Part shown: positions 55,482-63,098 of the stretch, piece after piece | Layout of the letters: each line of letters begins with the position of its first letter | Numbering within the stretch: position 1 is the stretch's first letter | DNA from: Larkinella rosea | GTDB taxonomy: Bacteria; Bacteroidota; Bacteroidia; Cytophagales; Spirosomataceae | Assembly: GCF_003858635.1 (NCBI RefSeq) | Contig: NZ_RQJO01000007.1 | Coordinates: 1,303,941-1,367,940 of the forward strand | Length of the DNA stretch: 64,000 nucleotides | Direction: 5' to 3' | The notes under the pieces: model-generated | What the model was told of the DNA's origin: nothing | Database searches by the model: none | Seen by the model: the letters and a program-made list of their open reading frames with translations, nothing else | Program-made: the position numbers and the translations under genes

Positions 55482-56417
55482 TTAAACCCCCTCCGCTACT
55501 TTCTTCATTTTCTCCAGACCGGTTTTGGCCACCGCCAGCGCATCCTGGGCGTAGTAGGTTTTATTGAAGAGTTCCAGGGAGAGAACAATGGTTTTGCCGG
55601 ACGTTTTGAGTTGCTTGAGCGTCTCCCGGACCGGTCCAATCCCGTCGCCCGGATACACGCGGTCGGCGTCAACAATGGTTTCGCGGGGCGGATTGGCCGG
55701 GTAATCGTTCAGGTGAAAAACCTCAATTCCCGGTTTTCCTACCAATGGCAGACTGGCCGGACTTGTTCCCCCTTTGTATAAGTGATAGATGTCGAGCAGC
55801 ACGCGCGCCGACGGATGCCCGGCCTGAATGGCAACGTACATGACTTCACTCAATTTGTTCAGATTTTTGGAGCCGCCCCAGAGTTCGAGTTGTGGGACTA
55901 CACCGGTTTTATCGCCCAGTTCCAGAATCGTCCGGTAGCGGTCGGCGGCTTTGTTCAGGTCCAGACCGGGTTGGTTGGTGGCTCCCATCGGTGGGGCAGC
56001 GGTGCGTTTGCAGCCAATCTGCGCCAGCAATTCCATTTCCTGCTTGAGCTGTTCAACGCCTTTGGTTCGGGTCGCTTCATCGTCGACAATCCATTGGGCA
56101 AAACCGATGGCGTTTTCCACTTTCAGCCCCAGATCGCCCAGCAACTTGCGGACATCGGCAACGGTGTGGGTTTTCAGGTAATCCTGAAACGAATTCATCC
56201 AGATTTCAACATGACGGAATCCGGCTTTTGAGGCCACTTCCAGTTCCTTTACAAACCCGAGATTCTGGCCCCGGATGGTGCTGACGTTCAGCGAAAAAGC
56301 AAACGGCGGGGGATCTTTTACCACTTCCGGAGCGGTATTGGCTAACAGCGTTGAGGGCGACATAACGGCTCCGCCAGTCGTGGCGGCTAAAGCGGCAAGG
56401 GTCTGACGACGGTTCAT
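55482..56417 (-). CDS. Sugar phosphate isomerase/epimerase-like TIM barrel, Tat-exported
   Basis: 311 residues. Tat signal MNRRQTLAALAATTGGAVMS with twin arginine. The mature part is an AP-endonuclease-2 / xylose-isomerase-like TIM barrel: FRHVEIWMNSFQDYLKTHTV, QMELLAQIGCKRTAAPPMGA-like segment, LELWGGSKNLNKLSEVMYVA, VLLDIYHLYKGG, VFHLNDYPANPP and VLSLELFNKTYYAQDALAVA carry the metal-binding E, D, H and E. Secreted members often work on sugars released in the periplasm (such as 3-keto sugars), but the substrate is not known. Confidence 0.88.
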   Translation of the reverse strand: MNRRQTLAALAATTGGAVMSPSTLLANTAPEVVKDPPPFAFSLNVSTIRGQNLGFVKELEVASKAGFRHVEIWMNSFQDYLKTHTVADVRKLLGDLGLKVENAIGFAQWIVDDEATRTKGVEQLKQEMELLAQIGCKRTAAPPMGATNQPGLDLNKAADRYRTILELGDKTGVVPQLELWGGSKNLNKLSEVMYVAIQAGHPSARVLLDIYHLYKGGTSPASLPLVGKPGIEVFHLNDYPANPPRETIVDADRVYPGDGIGPVRETLKQLKTSGKTIVLSLELFNKTYYAQDALAVAKTGLEKMKKVAEGV

Positions 56418-56496
56418 GAAAGGCTTTGGAATAAGAACGTTTAAGATCGAAAAGTACGGAATTATGGGGTAAAATAGATAAGAGAGGATTTTTTAT

Positions 56497-56566
56497 TGAC
56501 GATTGACGATCGAACATTGACGATCGACAATGGTCAATGGTCAATGGTCGATGGTCGATCGTCAAA
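56497..56566. repeat. Ten tandem 7-bp units forming an inverted repeat
   Basis: Read as heptads ending in AT: TTGACGAT, TGACGAT, CGAACAT, TGACGAT, CGACAAT, GGTCAAT, GGTCAAT, GGTCGAT, GGTCGAT, CGTCAAA. The left half is TGACGAT-like and the right half its complement, so the block is at once a 7-bp tandem repeat and an imperfect hairpin. It ends 7 bp before the EamA stop codon, upstream of the isomerase gene, and may be a terminator or a slippage-prone locus. Confidence 0.7.
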
Positions 56567-56572
56567 TCTCCC

Positions 56573-57469
56573 TCACCCCACCAACTCCTGCCACGAAATC
56601 AGGCCGATGGCCAGAATGGCCAGGCCCAATCCAATGCGATTGATAGCCAGCAATTTCTCCTTGAAAATCAAAATTGCTGATAAGGCCGCGACCAGAATGA
56701 CGCCGATGTTGTAGAGTGGGTAGACAAACGCGCCATTCCCACCGAACTGCGAAAGCGCCAGGATAAGGGTGTAAAAACTCAGGAAATTGGGGACGCCCAG
56801 CGTAATGGCTCCAATCAGATTCTGGCGCTCAATTTTCTCTTTTCCCTGAATCAACCGAATCGTTAACATCAGCAAACCGGCGAAAATGGCACCAAGCACC
56901 ATCGTCAGCGTTACCTGGAGGGTTTTATCCAATGAGGGAATGTACTTGATGTTCATGTAGTTGATCATCGTGTTGGTCGCGCCGTACATCAGAAAAACCG
57001 CTACCGGCAGCAGCGTATTCCAGCCCAATACCTTAGCGGTTTGTCCCTCTTCTTTTTTGAATGTGCTCAGTCCGACGGCCACCACGGCCAGAATTAAACC
57101 GATGTAATTCAGGGCGTCGAAGGTTTTTCCGCCGGAGCCAAAAACGAACAGACTGAAACAAACCGGAATCACCAGCGACATGTTGTTTGCCAGTGAGGTC
57201 GCCGTAATCCCCATGCGCTGCGTCGAAATTCCGGACAACAGAAAGGTAATGATGAACCCGACACCCAGACCGAAAGCCAGCCACGTCCAGGTTTGGGAAA
57301 AGTCGATGGAAAAAGGCTGTTCGCGCGGCAAGAGCAAAAAACCGGTCAGGAAGCAAACCGGGTAGTTGAACACGATGGCCTGAAAGGTATTGACGTTAAA
57401 CCGGGGAAAAATGCGAAAGTTGAGCAGCAAAAGGACCGAAAGCAGAATGCTCAGGCAGAGAAAAAGCAT
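56573..57469 (-). CDS. DMT-superfamily (EamA) transporter
   Basis: Inner-membrane carrier, 298 residues, ten predicted spans in two EamA halves (first: FLCLSILLSVLLLLNFRIF to YIGLILAVVAVGLSTF; second from TLLPVAVFLMYGATNTMINY to INRIGLGLAILAIGLISW). Polar loops are short. The family exports or imports metabolites; the substrate is unknown. Same strand as, and 155 bp before, the isomerase gene. Confidence 0.87.
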   Translation of the reverse strand: MLFLCLSILLSVLLLLNFRIFPRFNVNTFQAIVFNYPVCFLTGFLLLPREQPFSIDFSQTWTWLAFGLGVGFIITFLLSGISTQRMGITATSLANNMSLVIPVCFSLFVFGSGGKTFDALNYIGLILAVVAVGLSTFKKEEGQTAKVLGWNTLLPVAVFLMYGATNTMINYMNIKYIPSLDKTLQVTLTMVLGAIFAGLLMLTIRLIQGKEKIERQNLIGAITLGVPNFLSFYTLILALSQFGGNGAFVYPLYNIGVILVAALSAILIFKEKLLAINRIGLGLAILAIGLISWQELVG

Positions 57470-57702
57470 AGGAAAAGGCGTAGGAGTAGTTTACACCAAA
57501 GGTAGAAGTCTTTTTTCGGTTGTCGTCCAACTTCAGCCGCAACTATTTCATTTTCTGAAATGATCCGACGAAAATTACCTTTCCTATTCAAAACCGGGTC
57601 GTTCTACCGCGAATCATTCTCTTTCGACAGCCGATCATCCGGTTTCTGCTTGTTCGGATGTCATCCCGGGCTTACATTTAGGTTTCGAAGTTTGGACGAA
57701 CG

Positions 57703-58803
57703 ATGGCGAGCTGGAAAGCGGTTTTGTATTTATTGGCAGCCGGGCAGGGGCTCTTGCTGAGTTTTGCCCTGATTATCAGGGGTGCTCGAAGCCAGCGGGC
57801 CAACCTCTTCCTCGGCCTGATTCTCTACACGATTTCGCTGGAACTGCTGAATGCCTGGGGCATGCAGGTTCATTACCACCGTTCGCCCGATGTAGTTCCG
57901 TTCTGGGTCTTCCAGTCGTATCTGGTCATGCCTCCGGCAATCTGGTTTTTCGCCCACTACAGCACCGTCCCGGATTTTACGTTTCAACGCCGGTACGTCT
58001 GGGCATTTGCACCCGCTCTGCTTGACATTCTCATTCAGCTGAGCTGGACGCTCTACCGCCGGCAAACGGGACACCAGCTGCCTTCCCTGCTCGAAAATCC
58101 GGTCTGGTTCTTTTGTACTGAAATTCTCCCTATTCTGGGCACGGCAACGGCCGTCGGCTGGTTAGGTTCCCAATTAGCCACGCTTTACCCCATTCGCTCA
58201 GAGCGGTTTTTGCCATGGGGAGAGTTTGTAAAACGATACGGACTTTTCGGATTTCTGACGGCCTTAACGGTATTGTGGGCGGCTGGCGTGTTGTTTAGCC
58301 GGCCGATTTTTTCGGAACTTGAGCTGTTGTTGACCCTCTTTTTATTCGCGTACGCGTATTTAGGGTACGCGAATTCGTCCTACTTTGACCTGCGCGTTGC
58401 TGCCAAACCGAAACCGGTCGAGAAAACAACGTTTCCGCAGTTCGACGATGCCAGGCAGTGGCACCGACTGGAGACGGTTTTTCAGCAGGAATCCCTGCAT
58501 ACCCAATCCCGGCTGACGCTGGAGGATGTGGCCGAACGACTGCGACTGCCCGCCCGTTATGTCTCCTACCTGATTAATAAGCAGCATGGCGCCAACTTCA
58601 ATCAGTTTGTGAATTCACTCCGCGTGGAAGCCGTGATCCGGAAACTTGCCGACCCTGCCGAACAACATAAAACCTTGCTGGCGCTGGCTCTCGAAGCCGG
58701 TTTCAATTCCAAATCGACTTTCAATCAGGTGTTTCGGGCACACACCGGGCAGTCTCCCTCCCACTATTTGAGCCAGGTCAGTAAAACCGCTAATCCCGCT
58801 TAA
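57703..58803 (+). CDS. 7TM sensor fused to AraC-type DNA-binding domain
   Basis: 366 residues: seven membrane spans in 1-235 (AVLYLLAAGQGLLLSFALII, LVMPPAIWFFAHY, FAPALLDILIQLSWTLYRR, FGFLTALTVLWAAGVLF, ELLLTLFLFAYAYLGYANS), then a cytoplasmic AraC/XylS domain with two helix-turn-helix motifs (LTLEDVAERLRLPARYVSYL and LLALALEAGFNSKSTFNQVF, then FRAHTGQSPSHYL). This membrane-bound AraC type is typical of Bacteroidota. It probably senses a membrane or external signal and may regulate the peptidase gene downstream. Confidence 0.91.
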   Translation: MASWKAVLYLLAAGQGLLLSFALIIRGARSQRANLFLGLILYTISLELLNAWGMQVHYHRSPDVVPFWVFQSYLVMPPAIWFFAHYSTVPDFTFQRRYVWAFAPALLDILIQLSWTLYRRQTGHQLPSLLENPVWFFCTEILPILGTATAVGWLGSQLATLYPIRSERFLPWGEFVKRYGLFGFLTALTVLWAAGVLFSRPIFSELELLLTLFLFAYAYLGYANSSYFDLRVAAKPKPVEKTTFPQFDDARQWHRLETVFQQESLHTQSRLTLEDVAERLRLPARYVSYLINKQHGANFNQFVNSLRVEAVIRKLADPAEQHKTLLALALEAGFNSKSTFNQVFRAHTGQSPSHYLSQVSKTANPA

Positions 58804-58917
58804 TTTTGGAGATTATTAGTCCGAAATCATAATTCCGGACGTCCGAAAAAGAGTTTTGAGCGCATGACAATCGGTTCGGTAGTTGGTTTGCCGTACTAAT
58901 CAAGCAAGCCCACTATC

Positions 58918-60087
58918 ATGCAAATTCGACGCTTTATTCTGTCAATCGCTCTGTGTTCCATTCTCTCTTTTCAGGCCTTTTGCCAATCCCCGATCGCAAC
59001 CGACACCTCCGCCAACCGAAGCGTTCAGGTGCGGTTTTATAAAAATGTGGAGTTGCTGGGTTTCGTCTACTTTGTGGGGTTTGAAGGCCGGCAACTGGAA
59101 AATGACGAGAGCTTTTTAAAAAGCAAGCCGATCCGAATGAAGGACTGGTATGGCTACGGTTTTCATTTGTACCAACAGTATAAACCGTACCGGGAAAATC
59201 AACACGTCGTCAAAGCCTTGCAACTCGTCGACCACCTCTGGCTGGATTACCTGATTGGGTTGCTGCTCCAGCTGGACGACTTTCCGCGGGCGGTGCTGAC
59301 CGACCAGGTTCCGCAAAGCTCCTACCTGCGATTTTCCAAACAGCAAAACCCGGCAGAGGCTCGTCAGAAAGCCGAGCAATTCATCGAAGCCATGAACCGG
59401 TTTTGCGAGGAGGTCAACTTTGAGGAATACCTGCACAACAACCGCAGCAAGTACGATAACGCGCTGGCGCAGGTTAAAACCGGTTTACCCGACAAGCGGT
59501 TTATTCCCGCGATGGAGTCGTTCTATGCCCAACACTTTCAGGCATTTACGCTCGTTCCGAGTCTCACCATTCCAACCAGCATGGGATTCGGACCGCGGTT
59601 TACGCGCGACGGCCAAACGTTCATTTTTAATGTATTCGGTCCGTTTGATGTGCAATCGTTTACGGACGAGTCGAAGCTCGACATGGGTTTCGGAAACCGG
59701 CAGCAGTTGGTAGAACTGAGCACCCACGAATTTGGCCACTCGTTTGTCAACCACGTGGTTGAACAGACTCCGGCAGAACTGATCCGTGAAACCGAAAAAC
59801 TTTTTCTACCCATTCAGGAACGCATGACGGCGCAGGGGTATCCGGCCTGGAAAGTTTGTCTGTATGAGCACTTTGTTCGGGCGGGCGAGATTGTCATTGC
59901 CCGGAATCTGGGCAAAAAAACGGATGCCCAGCACCTGCTGGATCATTACGTTACCAATCGGAAGTTTATTTATATCCCTGTGATCCTTGAGGAGCTTGAA
60001 GCCTATAACCGGAACCGGACCATTTCGTATCCGGAAGCCGTCGGGAAAGCCATGCAGCGATTGAAATCGCTGGCGCTGAAACCCTGA
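58918..60087 (+). CDS. DUF4932 family exported metallopeptidase
   Basis: 389 residues with signal peptide (FILSIALCSILSFQAFCQ). Zincin motif H270-E271-F-G-H274 in LVELSTHEFGHSFVNHVVEQ is the HExxH site, and the long family core (YGYGFHLYQQYKPYRENQH, SMGFGPRFTRDGQTFIFNVF) fits DUF4932, a group of presumed extracellular metallopeptidases. A third zinc ligand may be in LYEHFVRAGEIVIAR. The 114-bp gap after the AraC gene holds a short inverted repeat (GTCCG...CGGAC, about 58819-58840) that could be its operator. Confidence 0.85.
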   Translation: MQIRRFILSIALCSILSFQAFCQSPIATDTSANRSVQVRFYKNVELLGFVYFVGFEGRQLENDESFLKSKPIRMKDWYGYGFHLYQQYKPYRENQHVVKALQLVDHLWLDYLIGLLLQLDDFPRAVLTDQVPQSSYLRFSKQQNPAEARQKAEQFIEAMNRFCEEVNFEEYLHNNRSKYDNALAQVKTGLPDKRFIPAMESFYAQHFQAFTLVPSLTIPTSMGFGPRFTRDGQTFIFNVFGPFDVQSFTDESKLDMGFGNRQQLVELSTHEFGHSFVNHVVEQTPAELIRETEKLFLPIQERMTAQGYPAWKVCLYEHFVRAGEIVIARNLGKKTDAQHLLDHYVTNRKFIYIPVILEELEAYNRNRTISYPEAVGKAMQRLKSLALKP

Positions 60088-60103
60088 ATTAAATGAATGA
60101 GGG

Positions 60104-60145
60104 TGGTATAAAAGTGTTATATTCGATGGTAACACTTTTATACCA
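60104..60145. terminator. Bidirectional terminator hairpin
   Basis: Perfect 16-bp arms (60104-60119 and 60130-60145; TGGTATAAAAGTGTTA) and a 10-nt loop between the convergent stops of the peptidase and fasciclin genes. Confidence 0.82.
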
Positions 60146-60155
60146 GAATTCCCTT

Positions 60156-60836
60156 TTACTTTTTCTCCGCAGGCATCAAAACCGCATCGATCGAGTGGAT
60201 CGTGCCATTAGTTGCTTCCAGATCTGCCCGGTTGATGTTGGCAGTATTCCCCTGACCGTCGGTGATGGTAATGGCATCGCCCTGTTTACCAACGGTTAAC
60301 GTCCCGCCCGTGACGGTTTTTAATTTCTGGCCATCCTGCAATTGATCCGAAGTCAAATTGCCTTTTACAACATGGTACGACAGCAGCTTAACGAGCTTTG
60401 ACTTAGCGGCCGGTTGGAGCAGCGCGTCGAGCGTTCCGGCGGGCAGTTTGTCGAAGGCTTCGTTCGTCGGCGCAAAAACCGTGTAAGGGCCTTTTCCGGC
60501 CGCCTGGTCATCCAGCCCCGATACCCGTAATGCCCGGAATAAAACCGTATGTTCCGACGATTTGGCGGCACTGATGGCCAGATCCCGGCCCGTCGAACCA
60601 CCCGGTTTCATCCCTCCCCGGGATTCCCGGCCCGAGCCCATTGATCCGTAGGCGTTGGAACTGCTCTGGGTCGAAACCGAGGTACTGCTGCCAAGTGGAT
60701 TGGGTTGCGCAACGGTTGACGAAGAGGAGTTACTGCGCGAAGTCGAGTCTTTAACTTCCTGAGCAAGAGCGGCTTTGTTCGCACCGACGACGAACCCGAA
60801 GGCGAGCGTAAGGGCGAAAACGACTTTTTTCTGCAT
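60156..60836 (-). CDS. Secreted fasciclin-domain protein
   Basis: 226 residues. Signal peptide (VVFALTLAFGFVVGANKAAL), a Ser/Gly-rich linker (about 30-80), then one FAS1 domain (about 88-224) with the H1 motif YTVFAPTNEAFDKLPAGTLD and the H2 region LLSYHVVKGNLTSDQLQDG, ending in GTIHSIDAVLMPAEKK. FAS1 domains mediate adhesion outside the cell. Monocistronic. Confidence 0.93.
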   Translation of the reverse strand: MQKKVVFALTLAFGFVVGANKAALAQEVKDSTSRSNSSSSTVAQPNPLGSSTSVSTQSSSNAYGSMGSGRESRGGMKPGGSTGRDLAISAAKSSEHTVLFRALRVSGLDDQAAGKGPYTVFAPTNEAFDKLPAGTLDALLQPAAKSKLVKLLSYHVVKGNLTSDQLQDGQKLKTVTGGTLTVGKQGDAITITDGQGNTANINRADLEATNGTIHSIDAVLMPAEKK

Positions 60837-61059
60837 GATAAAAAGTGGTTTGGTTTACAAAACGTTGAGAATCTACTACCAACTTTTAACACATTCGGTC
60901 GGTAAATTGTTGTCAGAATACAATTGGGTTAACGGGGCGTGTCTGGAGAATATTTTGTTTCGAGGCATTGAACATCAGTAATCTTATCGTAGAAAAGGGC
61001 AACAAGTTGCGTCCTTTATCAAAAAAGTATCACCTTTGTCTTTATTCAATTTTTTAAAC

Positions 61060-61530
61060 ATGCAAATTTCCAAACACAAAGTTGCCGGCATCCACTACAC
61101 CTTGCGCGACAACGACGGCAATATTCTCGACTCCAGCGAAGGACGGGACCCATTGTATTATCTCCACGGCGAGGGAAACCTGATTCCGGGTATGGAAAAC
61201 GGGCTGGTGGGTAAGTCGACCGGCGACAAATTCCAGATTAAGGTTTCTCCCGAGGAAGGATACGGCGTAACGGATCCGCAAATGATCCAGGCGGTTCCCA
61301 AAACCGCCTTTGGCGGTCAGCCCATTGAGGTAGGAATGCAGTTTCAAACCAATCAGGGTCAAGTGGTTACAGTAACCCAGGTTGGAGATAATGAAGTAAC
61401 AATTGACGCAAACCACCCACTGGCTGGTCAGGAACTCAATTTCGATGTAGAGGTGATCGAGGTTCGGGATGCTACGCAGGAAGAAGTAATGCATAAACAC
61501 GTACACGGACCCGGTGGACATCACCATTAA
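61060..61530 (+). CDS. FKBP-type peptidyl-prolyl isomerase, SlyD-like
   Basis: 156 residues from ATG 61060. FKBP domain split by an IF insert: HYTLRDNDGNILDSSEGRDP, YLHGEGNLIPGMENGLVGKS and the insert QIKVSPEEGYGVTDPQM to VTIDANHPLAGQELNFDVEV. The C terminus is short and histidine-rich (HKHVHGPGGHHH), a nickel-binding feature like that of SlyD. The in-frame TTG at 61036 overlaps a promoter-like CACCTTTG, so ATG 61060 is preferred. Confidence 0.92.
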   Translation: MQISKHKVAGIHYTLRDNDGNILDSSEGRDPLYYLHGEGNLIPGMENGLVGKSTGDKFQIKVSPEEGYGVTDPQMIQAVPKTAFGGQPIEVGMQFQTNQGQVVTVTQVGDNEVTIDANHPLAGQELNFDVEVIEVRDATQEEVMHKHVHGPGGHHH

Positions 61531-61551
61531 TTCATTCCCGTAAATAATCTG

Positions 61552-61598
61552 TCGGTCACCGGTTTTTTTCATAAGTTTGGAGAAAGATCGGTGACCGA
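61552..61598. terminator. Hairpin downstream of the SlyD-like gene
   Basis: Arms TCGGTCACCG (61552-61561) and CGGTGACCGA (61589-61598), 10 bp perfect, followed by T-rich DNA inside the loop. A TAAGTTTG box (61572-61579) for the next gene lies in the loop, so this may also be a regulatory site. Confidence 0.55.
61572..61579 (+). promoter_or_regulatory. Candidate -7 box (TAAGTTTG) for the gene at 61633
   Basis: Matches TANNTTTG, 53 bp upstream of ATG 61633 and inside the loop of the hairpin 61552-61598. Confidence 0.45.
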
Positions 61599-61632
61599 TC
61601 CATTTTATTCCAACATCCTTCTCCTGTACGCC

Positions 61633-62220
61633 ATGAAAAAAATTACCGCTGTTTTTCTCACCGGCTTTTGTGCCGTCAATGCCTTCGCCCAAACCGCCCC
61701 TACTCCCGAGCTTCAGATAAAAACGGCCGTTATGGCAGCGCCTGCCGACAAGCGCGATGGCGCGACGGTTTATGGGTATACGGGTAAAAATGAGATGATT
61801 GTGCTCCGGAAAGGAACGAACGATTACGTTTGCCTGGCCGATGATCCAACCCAGAAGGGCCTGAATGTGTCCTGTTACTACGTGGGGCTGGAACCGTTCA
61901 TGGCACGCGGACGGGAGTTGAAAAAAGAAGGAAAATCACCCGCCGAAATCATGAAAATCCGGGAAGAAGAAGAAAAGGCGGGTAAGTGGAAAATGCCCAA
62001 ACAGCCGTCGTCACTTTTTGTCTACTCAGCTCCTGATTCAAACTACAATGCCGCCACGGGCGAAGTAAAAAATGGCTACCTGCGCTCGGTGGTATATATT
62101 CCGTACGCCACCTCCGAAAGCACCGGTTTGCCCCTCAAAGCTGAAGCTCCCGGCATGCCCTGGATCATGGACCCCGGCACGCACCGGGCGCACATCATGA
62201 TCAATCCGGCGCGGAAGTAA
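61633..62220 (+). CDS. Exported protein of unknown function
   Basis: 195 residues from ATG 61633 with a clear signal peptide (KKITAVFLTGFCAVNAFAQ). Mature part: MAAPADKRDGATVYGYTGKN, VLRKGTNDYVCLADDPTQKG, a charged helix (LKKEGKSPAEIMKIREEEEK) and PWIMDPGTHRAHIMINPARK. The single domain is not one I can name. The upstream ATG 61591 adds only 14 residues before the signal and was rejected. Confidence 0.8.
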   Translation: MKKITAVFLTGFCAVNAFAQTAPTPELQIKTAVMAAPADKRDGATVYGYTGKNEMIVLRKGTNDYVCLADDPTQKGLNVSCYYVGLEPFMARGRELKKEGKSPAEIMKIREEEEKAGKWKMPKQPSSLFVYSAPDSNYNAATGEVKNGYLRSVVYIPYATSESTGLPLKAEAPGMPWIMDPGTHRAHIMINPARK

Positions 62221-62249
62221 ATTTCAGGCTACCTGACTTTCCGGATTGG

Positions 62250-62323
62250 ATGGTTAAACGGGTTGGTTGACGCGTGCGTTCAAAAGAAAGAAAAAGAGTG
62301 CGTCAGCCAACCGGTTTAACCAT
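62250..62323. terminator. Long inverted repeat between convergent genes
   Basis: Arms 62250-62273 and 62300-62323 (24 bp, two mismatches, 26-nt purine-rich loop) between the stops of the exported protein and EcsC genes. Confidence 0.75.
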
Positions 62324-62339
62324 CAGCACCCTATAAACA

Positions 62340-63077
62340 TTACCTTTCTAACGCCCTCCCTTCCGCCCACCGCATTCGGTATGCATTCATGGCGGTTTTC
62401 CCGAGGGACTCGAGTAGGCGGTAATTGGCGACTAAACCGACGGCGGCTCCGATGCCGGGAACCAGTTGCGCCATTTTAACCAAATCAATGTAATCGCGGT
62501 ATTCCTGCTGAAAGGTTCGCCAGTCGAATTGATCGATGTCGTCGGGCAATTGCTGGCTTTTGACCTGCCAGTTAATCATTTGCTGGTAAACCGCCTGCCG
62601 ACGCTCCTGGCTCGAAAACGCCAGCTGGAAAATATGCATGATGTATAACCGCTCCTTGTATTCGTTAATCGGGTAGCCGTAAATGGCCGCTATTTCGAAT
62701 AAGAGCTTCATTTTCAGAGCGAGTAAGAGCGGAAAATCCGCTAGCCCCAGCAAAATCCCTCCCGCTCCCGTCACCCCGCCTTCGGCCGCTCCGGCGGTTT
62801 TATAAAAGGCAATGCGGTCCCGAACGCGCTCCTCCCGTTCCTCCAGTGATAACGGTTCCAGCACCGGCTGGCGGGTCAGAAACTCCGCGCCGAACAAAAC
62901 CGCCCGCGTCATTTGCTTGATGGTGGCCGTAATTGCCTGGTGGACTTTTTCCGGAATAATTTTGTTAATTCGGGTTTGAAGATTCTTGGAAAGGCGGTTG
63001 ACGGTAGACGGTTTCCGCATCATTTTCAGTCGCCAGACATTCAATTCGCGCACAACGGCGTCTTCGTAGTGAGACAT
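62340..63077 (-). CDS. EcsC-family protein
   Basis: 245 residues of the EcsC family (named from Bacillus, function unclear). Family features: NKIIPEKVHQAITATIKQMT near 40, the Gly-rich hydrophobic GAAEGGVTGAGGILLGLADF followed by PLLLALKMKLLFEIAAIYGY, and the late MAQLVPGIGAAVGLVANYRL stretch. The hydrophobic stretches suggest membrane contact. It lies 21 bp downstream of the beta-helix gene on the same strand. Confidence 0.88.
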   Translation of the reverse strand: MSHYEDAVVRELNVWRLKMMRKPSTVNRLSKNLQTRINKIIPEKVHQAITATIKQMTRAVLFGAEFLTRQPVLEPLSLEEREERVRDRIAFYKTAGAAEGGVTGAGGILLGLADFPLLLALKMKLLFEIAAIYGYPINEYKERLYIMHIFQLAFSSQERRQAVYQQMINWQVKSQQLPDDIDQFDWRTFQQEYRDYIDLVKMAQLVPGIGAAVGLVANYRLLESLGKTAMNAYRMRWAEGRALER

Positions 63078-63098
63078 AATTGGTTGGTTGGTTCGAAA

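Noticed and set aside
56497-56566. CRISPR-like array
   Set aside because: The repeat unit is only 7 bp, there are no spacers and no cas genes.
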